Source of the DNA: Psychrobacter phenylpyruvicus DSM 7000 = NBRC 102152
GTDB lineage: Bacteria > Pseudomonadota > Gammaproteobacteria > Pseudomonadales > Moraxellaceae
DNA: 64,000 bases
Assembly (NCBI RefSeq): GCF_000685805.1
Contig: NZ_JMKP01000002.1
Span: forward strand, 115,379-179,378
Direction: 5' to 3'
Shown: in pieces, positions 29,057-38,951 of the stretch
How positions within the stretch are numbered: position 1 is the stretch's first letter
Layout: each line of letters begins with the position of its first letter
The notes under the pieces: generated by a model
The model's database searches: none
The model's input: only the letters and a program-made list of their open reading frames with translations
Told to the model about the DNA's origin: nothing
Position numbers and translations under genes: made by a program

Positions 29057-29104
29057 ACTCCGACACGGTCCGTTGTGCCTTTTAAGATTCGTTTCAGTCG
29101 GAGT
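29057..29104 (+). promoter_or_regulatory. Leader inverted repeat before the small gene at 29119
   Basis: ACTCCGAC (29057-29064) pairs with GTCGGAGT (29097-29104) across 32 bases that contain a weaker CACGG/CCGTTGTG stem. The 3' arm ends only three bases before the AGGAG ribosome site at 29108-29112, so folding could affect initiation. Confidence 0.5.
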
Positions 29105-29118
29105 TCTAGGAGTCTATA

Positions 29119-29481
29119 ATGTGTGAATTTCAAACCCTTGCTGCTACAGCAGCGGCTACTAATTCCTTCCAATATACCCCTCGATATAAGCCAAAGTGTC
29201 CACTGGCAGCATTGGCTGTGCAACAAATTATCTCACTTCAACTTCGATCGGCGGATATCGTAAAGTCGATGGGTTATCCTAAGAAGCACACATTTGCCGC
29301 CACGGATCGCCTGCGTTACGTTCTTTGTAGCAAAAACTTGGGCTTAGATGGCAGCTATATCGATCCCTTTTATAGTGCTGACGAATTTGTGATTGAGCTA
29401 TTTGCTATTTTGCAAATAAAGCCTGATCAATATCAACAAGAGGTTAAGTCCATTCTTCATACGTTACAGCAACCAACATAA
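29119..29481 (+). CDS. Hypothetical protein, 120 aa
   Basis: I do not recognise this family. It is a soluble protein of 120 residues with no signal peptide or membrane helix. The first 25 residues are Ala/Thr-rich, followed by a helical block (LAALAVQQIISLQLRSADIV), a KSMGYPKKHTFAATDRLRYVL segment and an acidic C-terminal half. The gene is well supported by AGGAG six bases before the ATG and by normal codon use. It is preceded by a structured leader and stands alone between two terminator-like hairpins. Function unknown; possibly lineage-specific. Confidence 0.7.
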   Translation: MCEFQTLAATAAATNSFQYTPRYKPKCPLAALAVQQIISLQLRSADIVKSMGYPKKHTFAATDRLRYVLCSKNLGLDGSYIDPFYSADEFVIELFAILQIKPDQYQQEVKSILHTLQQPT

Positions 29482-29547
29482 GCATGCCGTCGGTTAGAGT
29501 AGATGGCTGCTTAGATAGCTGAGACAACCTATGCAGACGTAGAGGCA

Positions 29548-29585
29548 GACATAGACAGGATTTCCGCATGGAGGCTGTCTATGTC
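29548..29585. terminator. Inverted repeat, possible terminator at 29.5 kb
   Basis: GACATAGACAG and CTGTCTATGTC pair perfectly across 16 bases between convergent genes. There is no strong T-run on either side, so termination is possible but unproven. Confidence 0.5.
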
Positions 29586-29605
29586 CGTATGTGTTGCAAA
29601 GAGTA

Positions 29606-30664
29606 TCAATGATGATGACCAATATGGCTGTGACCATTGTTAGGAGTGTCTATCTCATCTAAAGCACAAACTATGGCATCTAATCTATTATGTGGGTGCT
29701 CAATGGATTCGACTTGAATGGTAGTGTGGCTAATACCTAATTGTGCCAAGCTATGCTCAAGCTCGTGAATCAACTCACTGGCTTCTAAGATGCGTAAGTC
29801 TCCATCAACCACCACGTGACAAGATAGGGCATGGATACCACTGGTGATACTCCACACATGCAAGTCATGAACGGTAATAATATGCTCATGAGACTCAATG
29901 GTTTCTTTAACCTCATCCAAGCAAATCTCTTCTGGGGTGCCCTCCATCAAGATATGTGTCGAAGCTTTAACCACTCGATAGCCACTGATTAAAATCAAAA
30001 TAGCCACCACAACTGATGCTACAGGGTCAGCCCACCACCAGCCCATCCACATCATTGCTAAAGCAGCAACAATGGCAGCCACCGACCCTAGTAGGTCTCC
30101 TAATACATGCAAATAGGCACTGTGCATATTAAGGTTTTGAGCTCCTGACTCAGGATCTTCATGGTCATGACTATGAGAGGCACCGCCACGGTGTAGCATA
30201 TAGGCCACTATCAAGTTGACGGTTAAACCAATAGTAGCAATGATTAACATGCCCTTAGAAGCAATGTCTGGGGGAGAGGTGAAGCGCCCAATAGCCTCCC
30301 AAACAATCATCAAAGCAATAATAATTAGGGTTGCGCCATTGGCTCCCGCGACCAAAATTTCAAAACGTTTGTAGCCGTAAGTCTTCTCTTTATTGGCTTC
30401 TTTTTCACCAATTTTAAAGGCCAGTAAAGTGGCTCCCAAAGCAGCCGCATCAGACAGCATATGCCCGGCATCCGATAATAGAGCCAAACTGTTGGTTAGG
30501 ACACCACCGACAGCTTCTACTAACATAAATACTGTGACTAGAACGAAGCTAAACAGCAAAGTACGACGCTGCTTACTCATATCTCGAGCGGTGGGCTCAT
30601 CGTGAAAGTGCGGTGGCTCATGAGCATGAATAGGCTCATGATTATGATCACTATTTGAGGTCAT
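29606..30664 (-). CDS. Cation diffusion facilitator (CzcD/ZitB-like zinc exporter)
   Basis: A proton-coupled Zn(II)/Co(II)/Cd(II) exporter of about 352 residues with six membrane helices and a cytoplasmic C-terminal domain. The metal site residues appear in LLSDAGHMLSDAA (helix 2) and in HSAYLHVLGDLLGS (helix 5). A His-rich N-terminus (SDHNHEPIHAHEPPHFH) and a C-terminal HSHIGHHH are typical metal-handling tails of ZitB/CzcD types. I start at the ATG at 30664; the longer reading needs a TTG and adds a non-homologous stretch. It lies directly after priA on the same strand, but no metal regulator is adjacent. Confidence 0.92.
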   Translation of the reverse strand: MTSNSDHNHEPIHAHEPPHFHDEPTARDMSKQRRTLLFSFVLVTVFMLVEAVGGVLTNSLALLSDAGHMLSDAAALGATLLAFKIGEKEANKEKTYGYKRFEILVAGANGATLIIIALMIVWEAIGRFTSPPDIASKGMLIIATIGLTVNLIVAYMLHRGGASHSHDHEDPESGAQNLNMHSAYLHVLGDLLGSVAAIVAALAMMWMGWWWADPVASVVVAILILISGYRVVKASTHILMEGTPEEICLDEVKETIESHEHIITVHDLHVWSITSGIHALSCHVVVDGDLRILEASELIHELEHSLAQLGISHTTIQVESIEHPHNRLDAIVCALDEIDTPNNGHSHIGHHH

Positions 30665-30728
30665 AGCTGCTATTAATCTCCGAAAAGTTATGATTAGTAA
30701 GTCTATATTATAAATCAAATTTAGGTGG

Positions 30729-33059
30729 CTACCAGCCTACGGGATCAACATCCAAGGTCAGCTTAAGGTATTTGGCTGAAGGCAGCTGTAATACTTGGGG
30801 CCACCAAAAGTTTAATAGTTGGTGCAATGGTTGACGCTGTTTGGATAGTAATAAAAGCTGGCTGTGATAGCGACTGTTTTTCATTTTCATTGGGGCATCA
30901 ATGGGGCCCAAGATTGCCAGGTCATGCGGGGGCATAAGGGCGATGGCCTCTTTTAAGACCTGAGTGGCCCGTTGTAAAGTTTTCGCTTCACAGCGAATTA
31001 AAGCCCCATGAGTATAAGGGGGCAGACCTAACATTTTGCGCTCTTTTAATAACTCAAGAGCAAAAGGCTGATAGCCATCACGCACCAGCTTGCGTAGTAA
31101 GGGGTTTTCAGGCTGTACAGTCTGGATTAATACCTTACCAGGCTTATTGCCTCTTCCTGAGCGGCCGGCAACTTGGATAATTAATTGTGCTGTGTGCTCT
31201 GGTGAGCGAAAGTCCGGGGACAAAAACCCGCGGTCGGCATTTGGTAAGCATACCAAAGTAACATTCGGGAAGTGATGTCCCTTAGCCACCATCTGGGTCC
31301 CCACTAAAATGGCAGGCTCGCCAGTATTAATACGCCGATATATGTCCTCCCAGCTGTCTTTTTTTCGAGTAGTGTCTCGGTCGATTTGAATGATGGGATA
31401 GGTTTTTTTGCTGGTTTGAGGGTTTGAAAAAAGAGCGTGTAAGCTTTCTGTCAATCGAGTTGTTCCCATACCCACAGCATTTAAGTTGACACTTGCACAG
31501 TCTGGGCAGGCCAGGGGGATAGAGGCTTGCCAGTCACAATGGTGACATTTTAGATAGCTGGGCTGATTGGTATTGAGCTGACTGTGATGCACTGTTAAAT
31601 GGGCCTCACAGCGAACACAATCTGCTTGCCAACCACAGGCTTCACACAGCAAGATGGGGGCATAGCCACGACGATTTAGAAATACCAATACTTGATCACC
31701 AGCTTCCAAGGTGTCGCGTATAGCACTGATGGTATCCTCTGTCAGCCCTGTGTTTTGTGAGTGCTTTAAGTTTGGCAATAGGGAAGCTTGCTCGCTGGGA
31801 GTGGCTGGTAAGTTACTAAATTGAGTAGGCTTATCACGGGCATCGACTAATTGTAAGGTAGCCGCTTGGGCATTACCGGCACGCTGTGTGAGGACAAGCT
31901 CGGTCAATTTGCCATCTTGAACCAACTTTAAATGCTCTAAGGAGGGGGTTGCTGTGCCTAATACCACGGGGATCCCCAATTGATAGCCTCGATATAGCGC
32001 CACATCCGCCGCATGATAGCGCAAGGTGTCTTGCTGTTTATAAGACTGATCATGCGATTCATCAACGACTATTAGCCCTAAATTAGCAAAAGGATGCAAG
32101 ATGGAGGAGCGGGTGCCGATAATAATTTGAGCACGTCCTTCACGGCAATCCTCCCAGCCATGCATACGCTGAGTATTATTAAGCCCAGAGTGTAGCAGTA
32201 GAATATTGGCTGCAAAGCGCTCTGCAAAGCGGGCTCTAGTTTGCGGCGTTAATCCAATCTCAGGAACCAATACCAGTACTTGCTTGCCAGCCTCCAGCAC
32301 AGATTGCATTGCCTGCAAATAGACTTCAGTTTTACCACTGCCTGTCACTCCATTTAATAAATACCCGCAGTATTTATCTTCTTTGGCAGTTGCCACAATG
32401 CTATCCACGGCGTGTTTTTGTTGCTCATTAAGCGTCAGTTGCATCTTCGCCAAAGTGACCGGACTGGGCGCTGCTTTTGGTTGTAAGTAGCGTTCAATTA
32501 AACCTTTTTCTTCCAATAGCTTTAAGAAGGGGCGCTGCATCCCCTCTAACAGTAAAGTATCTTCGCTCGCACCATGTTCTCCATGTAATTTTAGCAGCGC
32601 AAATTGCTGTCTTTGCTTATGGGCGCTACTATGGAAATCATCGTCACTCACATTAGGCAGGATGCGCCAATGAGTAATCAATAAGTCGAGAGGTTTGCCT
32701 TGACGAATTAACGTTGGCAACATGACGGAGAGCACATCGCCTAAGGGATAGTGATAATAACTTGCCAACCAGCGGGCTAAAGACAGCATCTGCTGACTTA
32801 ATAAGGGCTTAGTATCGATAACCTGTTTGATGGCTTTTAGTTTATTGACTGGGACATCACTAGAGCTGCTATCAATATGATCAACAACGATGCCGATTAA
32901 AGTTTGCCGGCCAAAGGAAACTTGCACTCTTCCTCCAATAGGGGGAAGGGCGGAAGCGTTGTCATCAGCAACACTTAGTTTATCTGAAGATTTATTTAAG
33001 GGGGGAAGATAGTCGAATTCACGATAAAGAGGAACCGGTAGGGCGACACGAATCAGCAT
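30729..33059 (-). CDS. priA: Primosomal replication protein PriA
   Basis: The superfamily 2 helicase that restarts stalled replication forks, 776 residues. Visible parts in order: N-terminal 3'-DNA-end binding domain, Walker A GVTGSGKTEVYL (about residue 240), the DEAH-type box DESHDQSYKQ, and a paired zinc-binding region with eight cysteines (CEACGWQADCVRC ... CHHC ... CPDC) inside the helicase core. It follows ridA on the same strand with 111 bases between them. Full length for the family. Confidence 0.96.
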   Translation of the reverse strand: MLIRVALPVPLYREFDYLPPLNKSSDKLSVADDNASALPPIGGRVQVSFGRQTLIGIVVDHIDSSSSDVPVNKLKAIKQVIDTKPLLSQQMLSLARWLASYYHYPLGDVLSVMLPTLIRQGKPLDLLITHWRILPNVSDDDFHSSAHKQRQQFALLKLHGEHGASEDTLLLEGMQRPFLKLLEEKGLIERYLQPKAAPSPVTLAKMQLTLNEQQKHAVDSIVATAKEDKYCGYLLNGVTGSGKTEVYLQAMQSVLEAGKQVLVLVPEIGLTPQTRARFAERFAANILLLHSGLNNTQRMHGWEDCREGRAQIIIGTRSSILHPFANLGLIVVDESHDQSYKQQDTLRYHAADVALYRGYQLGIPVVLGTATPSLEHLKLVQDGKLTELVLTQRAGNAQAATLQLVDARDKPTQFSNLPATPSEQASLLPNLKHSQNTGLTEDTISAIRDTLEAGDQVLVFLNRRGYAPILLCEACGWQADCVRCEAHLTVHHSQLNTNQPSYLKCHHCDWQASIPLACPDCASVNLNAVGMGTTRLTESLHALFSNPQTSKKTYPIIQIDRDTTRKKDSWEDIYRRINTGEPAILVGTQMVAKGHHFPNVTLVCLPNADRGFLSPDFRSPEHTAQLIIQVAGRSGRGNKPGKVLIQTVQPENPLLRKLVRDGYQPFALELLKERKMLGLPPYTHGALIRCEAKTLQRATQVLKEAIALMPPHDLAILGPIDAPMKMKNSRYHSQLLLLSKQRQPLHQLLNFWWPQVLQLPSAKYLKLTLDVDPVGW

Positions 33060-33170
33060 CAGGTGGAAGCCTCCTTAAGAGAAAGGTTATAAACTAAAGC
33101 CTGTTTAGTTTATAACCTAGTTTATCAGCTAGAAGTAGCTAGAAGTAGCTAGACGCCAATAGTTGAGCCA

Positions 33171-33566
33171 TTAGTCTTCGATAAATAAGATAGATTCAAT
33201 CTCAACGACACCACCTTTAGGTAGAGCAGCTACTTGAACCGCAGCACGGGCAGGGAATGGTTCAGACAGGCGCTCAGAGAAGATAGCGTTTAACGCAGCA
33301 AAATCGTTTAAATCGGTTAATGATACGTTGAATTTCACCACATCACTTAGCTTACCACCAGCCGCTTCACAGATAGCTTCGATGTTGTCCATAACTTGAG
33401 CAGCTTGGGCATCAAAGCCGTCACGAAGCTCCATAGTTTCTGGATCAAAACCCAGCTGACCTGAGATATATACTAAGCTACCGCCAGCTGATGGAATTTT
33501 CACTGCTTGTGAGTAGGCGCCAACGGCTGCTGGGGCTTTATCGGTATGAATAATTTGACGGGCCAT
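33171..33566 (-). CDS. ridA: RidA family enamine/imine deaminase
   Basis: A 131-residue YjgF/RidA protein that hydrolyses reactive enamines and imines such as 2-aminoacrylate. The signature near the end (FPARAAVQVAALPKGGVVEIES) includes the conserved arginine and glutamate, and the N-terminus has the usual DKAPAAVGAYSQAV. Its place directly behind spoT is conserved in pseudomonads and Moraxellaceae. Start ATG has AAGGAA upstream. Probably co-transcribed with spoT (73-base gap). Confidence 0.94.
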   Translation of the reverse strand: MARQIIHTDKAPAAVGAYSQAVKIPSAGGSLVYISGQLGFDPETMELRDGFDAQAAQVMDNIEAICEAAGGKLSDVVKFNVSLTDLNDFAALNAIFSERLSEPFPARAAVQVAALPKGGVVEIESILFIED

Positions 33567-33639
33567 AATTATTTCCTTTTTTTATTGATTAAGATGGATA
33601 GTTTATTTGTTTATTTATAAGTTGAGGCAGAGTACACCG

Positions 33640-36042
33640 TTATAAGCGATATAGGCGGCGAATACTACCAAAGCCTACATGAGGGCGTAAAGCTTCAATA
33701 CCTTCTAAGACATGGCTGCGACTGCGCACTATGACATGAATAATCGTTGAGTCAGAGCGAACGTCTATTTTTTCGATCCCAATATTTAGCTGTCTTAAAG
33801 TATACAGCACATGCGATACTTGCTCATCGGTTAAGGCCAAGTTGATCTTTAAATAAGCGGTGAAATGTGGGCGCTCACTGGGGTGCTCGATACTTTTTTC
33901 TATTTCTTCTTCACTGTACCAGTTGAGCTGGACCAATTCATACGGCTTCTCAACATATTTGTTGACAATAGAATAACAGCGATGACGGTGCAACACCAAG
34001 CCATGCATGGTTAAGTGACCAATAATAGGGTCGCCAAAGATAGGTCGGCAACAACCAGCGAAGTGTACTTCAACGCCGTTGGCGTTAGACAAAAGCTGAT
34101 TGGGACGATCAAAGCCTTTTTGGCTAGCTTGTTGGTGCGTCTTGGTGACATCATCACTAAACAGCCTGGATACCACTAGCTGGGGGAGTAGAGCGCCTGC
34201 AGTCATACGCTCGTATAAGTCTTCTTTTTTATCGACATTTTGCCAGAGCAATAAGTCTTGCCAGTCCGCTTCGGTGACATCATCAAGAGACTTACCATAG
34301 GTTTGTAGCGCACGGTCTAAAGCTTGTTTACCATGCTGTTGTTGCTCTTCTATAGGTAGGCTGCTGAACCAGCGTTTCAATGAGCGCTGGGCCTTACTGG
34401 TTACCACAATGCCGAGCCACTCAGCCTTTGGTTTGGCATTGGGGTCAATTTCAATCTCTACAGTAGCACCAGGCTTTAAGGTAGAGCCGAGCTTGGCGTT
34501 TTCACCATTGATTTTGGCTCCAACTGCGATATTACCCACTTTAGGACCCACCGCATAAGCGAAGTCTAACGCTGTGGCACCACGGGGTAGCTCATAAGCA
34601 CGACCTTTGGGACTGTAACACAGTATTTTTCGAGTATTTAAATAAGAGATAAGCTCATCAATGGTTTCCACCATTTCATCATAATCAGGATTGCCTTCTT
34701 TGCCTTTGCCCTCCGCGTCATAGTCGATGAGCTCTTTCATATTGCGTAAAGAGGCCTTGATGACAGAGCGGCTCAAGTCAGAGGCCTGCTCGGCGCCGAT
34801 AACGCCTAGCCGAGAAACGGCTTCCATCTTACGAGTAAGCAGCGTCACTTTAATGGTGTCATTATCCCGTTTGTAGGTTAAGGTTAACGACTGGTTACCG
34901 CCTGGTAATGGATGGCGAATATTGTCTTCAACAAAGTCTTCAGAGATACGATATTTTTTGATTAGATACTCTGCTAATAAGTCACAATCCTCAATAGTAT
35001 TGGTAACGATTTCAAAGGCATAGTGACGTAACAAATCATCGATTTCTCCGCGGTTACGGAAAAATTGACGGTACATAATAACCGTATTTTCTAAGGTACG
35101 TACATGGCCTGAGATATTGTGTCGATCTAACACATAATTGAGGTATTGCTGAATCGTCTCTTTTTGATATTTTCGGCCCAAACCATGCTGTAAAAGCTTG
35201 TCTGACATCTTGGTATACATAACGGGGTCTAAGTTACGGTAACACAAGATTTCCATGTAGTCGGCTATGTCATTCATCCCCATTAAACGGGCGAATGGCA
35301 CATAGAACTCTAAGGTTTCAGAAGCGGTAGACTTTTGTTTTTCTCGGCGTACTGAGTCTAAAGTCGACATATTATGCAAGCGGTCAGCCAGCTTAATAAT
35401 TAACACTCTAGGATCATCCAAAGTGGCAGACATAATCTTATGGAAGGTGGCTGCTTTGTTTTGTCTTTTATTATGACTGGACGACTTTAGCTTGGTAACC
35501 CCATCTACTAATCTTGCCACAGTATCACCAAAAAGCTCGGCAACTTCTTCTGAGGTTACTTCTGTATCTTCTACCGTATCATGCAATATTGCAGCGATAA
35601 TACTGTCTCTATCGAGTCGAAAGCCCGCTAGTATCTCGGCAACGGCAATAGGATGAGTGATATACGGCTCACCAGATTTTCTTTTGTCTTTGATATGAGC
35701 CTTATCCCCGTAGGCACACGCATTTAGCACGTCTTGCTTCTCAGCATCATTTAAGTAGGCAACAGCACGCATTAAGTTGCGCTGAGCTTCATCTACCAAA
35801 TGGTGGCTAAGCTTAGGTAGATTTTGCATATAAGAGGTTTGATTTAAATGCTCATCGTCATAGGAGTTAGGCAAGATGATATCTGGACTTATTGAGGTGT
35901 CCACAATGTTGTTTGAGTTGGCAATATTATTGATTACATTGCCATCAATATCAGTTTTTAGAGAATCAGTCATATTGGCTTCAGAGTCAGATAAGCTTGC
36001 ATCAGGATTAGGAGTGTTTTTAATATTTGAGTGTAACATCAT
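33640..36042 (-). CDS. spoT: (p)ppGpp hydrolase SpoT, synthetase domain degenerate
   Basis: An 800-residue RelA/SpoT homologue. The hydrolase half is intact: SGEPYITHP with His130, the HDTVEDT box at 154-160, and KLADRLHNM. The synthetase region (about 320-480) lacks the expected RxKxxYSIxxKM and the NGYQSLHT-type substrate motifs; where the latter should be, the protein reads HPLPGGNQSLTL. TGS (about 500-565), the CC...H...C zinc-finger region (FAGCCRPIFGD...HRHRC) and a C-terminal ACT domain follow. A monofunctional hydrolase is inferred, as reported for Acinetobacter SpoT. An Asn/Asp-rich N-terminal extension of about 70 residues is unusual. Confidence 0.95.
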   Translation of the reverse strand: MMLHSNIKNTPNPDASLSDSEANMTDSLKTDIDGNVINNIANSNNIVDTSISPDIILPNSYDDEHLNQTSYMQNLPKLSHHLVDEAQRNLMRAVAYLNDAEKQDVLNACAYGDKAHIKDKRKSGEPYITHPIAVAEILAGFRLDRDSIIAAILHDTVEDTEVTSEEVAELFGDTVARLVDGVTKLKSSSHNKRQNKAATFHKIMSATLDDPRVLIIKLADRLHNMSTLDSVRREKQKSTASETLEFYVPFARLMGMNDIADYMEILCYRNLDPVMYTKMSDKLLQHGLGRKYQKETIQQYLNYVLDRHNISGHVRTLENTVIMYRQFFRNRGEIDDLLRHYAFEIVTNTIEDCDLLAEYLIKKYRISEDFVEDNIRHPLPGGNQSLTLTYKRDNDTIKVTLLTRKMEAVSRLGVIGAEQASDLSRSVIKASLRNMKELIDYDAEGKGKEGNPDYDEMVETIDELISYLNTRKILCYSPKGRAYELPRGATALDFAYAVGPKVGNIAVGAKINGENAKLGSTLKPGATVEIEIDPNAKPKAEWLGIVVTSKAQRSLKRWFSSLPIEEQQQHGKQALDRALQTYGKSLDDVTEADWQDLLLWQNVDKKEDLYERMTAGALLPQLVVSRLFSDDVTKTHQQASQKGFDRPNQLLSNANGVEVHFAGCCRPIFGDPIIGHLTMHGLVLHRHRCYSIVNKYVEKPYELVQLNWYSEEEIEKSIEHPSERPHFTAYLKINLALTDEQVSHVLYTLRQLNIGIEKIDVRSDSTIIHVIVRSRSHVLEGIEALRPHVGFGSIRRLYRL

Positions 36043-36535
36043 TTAATCATCCTTCAGCCAGACAACAGACAATAATAGGCAATCAATTTAGATTGTAAGT
36101 CTATAAGTTAGTTAATAATTCCCTGTTAAGACTTATTCAAGGGGTATTAAGTCTATCCCAGGTCAAATTATGAAAATAAAGCAATAAAAATAGTGTGGGA
36201 ATAATAAAAATAAATAGCCCCTCAATCTCTTAATTAATCTTAAAAAAAGCTGCGTGTCAACCAATAAGCCAGCAATGTCTTAAAAAAAATAAAATAATTG
36301 TGCTTAAAGTCAACTAAGGCACAGCACAGACAGAGTTATAGGGCTTGTATTAGTTCAATAAAACACGGTTATTGACAAAAGTTAAAGGACTATTATTGCT
36401 CACAAACAATTAATTAGAATATAAAAAACCACGACTTGCTTAGTGCTTATCGTGGTTTTTATTTTTAAGGGCTTAAAGAAAAGTGAGTTGCTTCATAAAT
36501 AACTTGCTCTTCTTTAGCATTTAGCCAATTAGTTA
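36043..36535. other. Gap between rpoZ and spoT
   Basis: 493 non-coding bases inside the otherwise tight gmk-rpoZ-spoT order. A terminator hairpin at 36424-36460 lies 76 bases after rpoZ, so spoT probably has its own promoter in the AT-rich remainder. No other feature recognised. Confidence 0.55.
36424..36460 (-). terminator. Terminator after rpoZ
   Basis: AACCACGA and TCGTGGTT pair across 15 bases, with A-rich and T-rich flanks on both sides. On the minus strand it ends the gmk-rpoZ transcript. Confidence 0.85.
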
Positions 36536-36796
36536 CTAAAAACCTTGACCGCCGCTTAATGCTAAGTCTAATGAGTTGGTAGCAAAATGATGATCAGGTT
36601 GGTCTAAGATATCTTTAGTCACTAAACCTTCTGCGATTTCACGTAACGCTAATACCGTTGGTTTGTCATTATTGACTTCAACTAATGGCTCAGAGATGCC
36701 TTTGGCCAATTGATGGGCGCGCTTGCTGGCAACCAATACCAGCTCAAAGCGGTTATCTACTGCATGTAAGCAGTCTTCTACGGTTACACGTGCCAT
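36536..36796 (-). CDS. rpoZ: RNA polymerase omega subunit
   Basis: The 86-residue omega subunit, which stabilises beta-prime and forms part of a ppGpp site in E. coli. [31 protein letters not shown] opening is diagnostic. Start ATG has AGAGGA upstream. It sits between gmk and spoT as in E. coli, with a 157-base gap from gmk. Confidence 0.96.
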   Translation of the reverse strand: MARVTVEDCLHAVDNRFELVLVASKRAHQLAKGISEPLVEVNNDKPTVLALREIAEGLVTKDILDQPDHHFATNSLDLALSGGQGF

Positions 36797-36953
36797 AAAG
36801 TCCTCTTGTTATCACTAGGTGATATATAAAAATTCGATAGTTAATCAGCTATTATAGCAAATTTACTGCATGAAGTGGGTAGCTTTATTTGATCAAGCCT
36901 CTAAAAGTTTTATCAATCAAATTAAAGGGATGCCTGATTGTAGTAATTTTGGG

Positions 36954-37568
36954 TTACTCACTGATCAGATCGCTAATAGTATCACCATAACGGGCTTGCT
37001 GGCGACTTAGCGTCTGACGTTTGGCTATAATAATAGATTTCAGCTCAGTCAAAGCGGCCTCAAACTGATCATTAATAACCACATAATCAAAATGAACGTA
37101 CTGCTGCATTTCGGTCACTGCACCGGCCAGACGTTTTTCGATAACCTCTTGCGAGTCCTGACCACGGGAAGATAAACGTTGGCGCAAAGTAGCTTTGCTT
37201 GGTGGAAGAATGAAGATCATCGTCACATCGTCATACAACTCTTTAACTTGCAACGCGCCTTGCCAATCAATCTCTAGAATCACATCGATACCTGAATTTA
37301 ATTGGTTATTCACGCTCTGTTTAGAGGTTCCATAATAGTTATCGAAGACTTGAGCGTGCTCAAGAAACTCCCCCGCTTCAATCCCTTTAGTAAAGGTTTC
37401 GGCATCAGTAAAGTGATAATGTTGGCCATCAATTTCACCTGGGCGCGGCTCACGGGTGGTATGAGAGACACTAACTGCCAAATCATTGGTAGTGGCGATA
37501 AGCTGCTTAACTAGGGAGGTTTTACCGGTGCCTGAAGCGGCAGTGACAATAAATAGTGAACCTTTCAT
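36954..37568 (-). CDS. gmk: Guanylate kinase
   Basis: Phosphorylates GMP to GDP; 204 residues. The P-loop is [13 protein letters not shown] near the N-terminus, followed by the GMP-binding segment [19 protein letters not shown] and the [14 protein letters not shown] core. First gene of the gmk-rpoZ group and divergent from ispH across 269 bases. Confidence 0.96.
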   Translation of the reverse strand: MKGSLFIVTAASGTGKTSLVKQLIATTNDLAVSVSHTTREPRPGEIDGQHYHFTDAETFTKGIEAGEFLEHAQVFDNYYGTSKQSVNNQLNSGIDVILEIDWQGALQVKELYDDVTMIFILPPSKATLRQRLSSRGQDSQEVIEKRLAGAVTEMQQYVHFDYVVINDQFEAALTELKSIIIAKRQTLSRQQARYGDTISDLISE

Positions 37569-37837
37569 AGAAGAAAATCTCTTAGGGTTGGGGTTTAAAA
37601 TAATAAGTGCGGTGAATGGTAATAGTGAATAAGGATTATGAAAAATAGATGTTTATTACACCAAAATAGTAGCTTGTATGAGTGCTATTTTACTGGATAT
37701 GTTAAAGTAGTCACAAAATAGTTTGCCCAAGCTGGTTAAAGGCCTACTAATTTGGTTAAAAGTTTGGCTAAAAGCCTAAAGTTTTAGCCGGCATTGGCTT
37801 ACTTTATTTATCTGATTATCTATTGTGAAGGTCTGTT

Positions 37838-38794
37838 ATGCAAATTTATCTTGCCAATCCTCGTGGTTTTTGTGCTGGTGTCGACCGTGCTATTGCTATT
37901 GTAAATGAGGCATTGACACGTTTTGAGCCACCTATCTATGTGCGTCATGAAGTGGTACATAATAAATTCGTGGTTTCTGACTTGGCCAATCGTGGGGCAG
38001 TTTTTGTTGAGGAGCTGCATGAAGTACCGGATGGGTCAATTGTTATTTTTTCAGCGCATGGGGTCTCTAAAGAGGTGGAGGATGAGGCTAAACGCCGTGA
38101 TTTAACGGTATTTGATGCCACTTGTCCATTGGTTACTAAGGTTCATATCGAAGTGGCAAAATTTGCCCGTGATAATATGGATGCGATATTAATTGGTCAC
38201 CAAGGTCATCCTGAAGTAGAAGGGACTATGGGCCGATTTAGCGCTAAATATGGTGGTGAGATCTATCTGGTAGAGAACGAAGAAGATGTGGCAAAGCTTG
38301 AGGTCAATAACCCTGATCACTTGGCATTTGTTACCCAAACTACCCTGTCTATGGATGATACAGCGAAAGTTATCGATGCTTTACGCGCAAAGTTCCCAAA
38401 CATTCAAGGGCCACGCAAAGACGATATCTGTTATGCCACCCAAAACCGTCAAGATGCGGTTAAAGATTTGGCTGCACGCTGTGAGGTAGTATTGGTGGTT
38501 GGCTCGCCTAACTCTTCAAACTCAAACCGTCTGCGTGAGCTGGCTGAACGCATGAACTGCAAAGCCTACCTTATTGATAACGCTGGCGAAATGAAAAAAG
38601 AATGGTTTGAGGGTGTCAATGCGGTGGGGGTAACCGCTGGGGCTTCTGCTCCAGAGATTCTTATTCAAGAGGTGCTAAACCAGTTACAAGATTGGGGCGG
38701 TGACATGCCTGATGAATTGAAGGGCATTGAAGAAAATGTTACCTTTAGTCTGCCCAAAGAGTTACGTATCCCTGTAAAGCAGGTTACAGCGTAA
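37838..38794 (+). CDS. ispH: 4-hydroxy-3-methylbut-2-enyl diphosphate reductase
   Basis: Last enzyme of the MEP isoprenoid pathway, a [4Fe-4S] protein of 318 residues. The three cluster cysteines are visible: Cys12 in RGFCAGV, one in [11 protein letters not shown] and one in [11 protein letters not shown]. The conserved SAHGVS and the [14 protein letters not shown] substrate loop are also present. Start ATG has GAAGG upstream. A terminator follows. Confidence 0.96.
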   Translation: MQIYLANPRGFCAGVDRAIAIVNEALTRFEPPIYVRHEVVHNKFVVSDLANRGAVFVEELHEVPDGSIVIFSAHGVSKEVEDEAKRRDLTVFDATCPLVTKVHIEVAKFARDNMDAILIGHQGHPEVEGTMGRFSAKYGGEIYLVENEEDVAKLEVNNPDHLAFVTQTTLSMDDTAKVIDALRAKFPNIQGPRKDDICYATQNRQDAVKDLAARCEVVLVVGSPNSSNSNRLRELAERMNCKAYLIDNAGEMKKEWFEGVNAVGVTAGASAPEILIQEVLNQLQDWGGDMPDELKGIEENVTFSLPKELRIPVKQVTA

Positions 38795-38816
38795 TCTAAA
38801 ATAATAATATAAAAAG

Positions 38817-38851
38817 CTGTGGCTTATTGAAAAAATAGCCACAGTTTTTTT
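38817..38851 (+). terminator. ispH terminator
   Basis: CTGTGGCT and AGCCACAG pair across 12 bases and are followed by T7. Confidence 0.88.
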
Positions 38852-38951
38852 CAGTTTTAAAATTGTCTTTTTCAATCAATTTCCTTTTTTTAAACAAAGC
38901 TGTGGCATTGATTCCGATAATCAGTAGTCAATAAAAAGTTAAGGATGACTT

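Noticed and set aside
29119..29121. TATAAT overlapping the start codon of the 120-aa gene as a promoter
   Set aside because: The AGGAG six bases upstream shows this is a translation start; no -35 at proper spacing supports a leaderless promoter.
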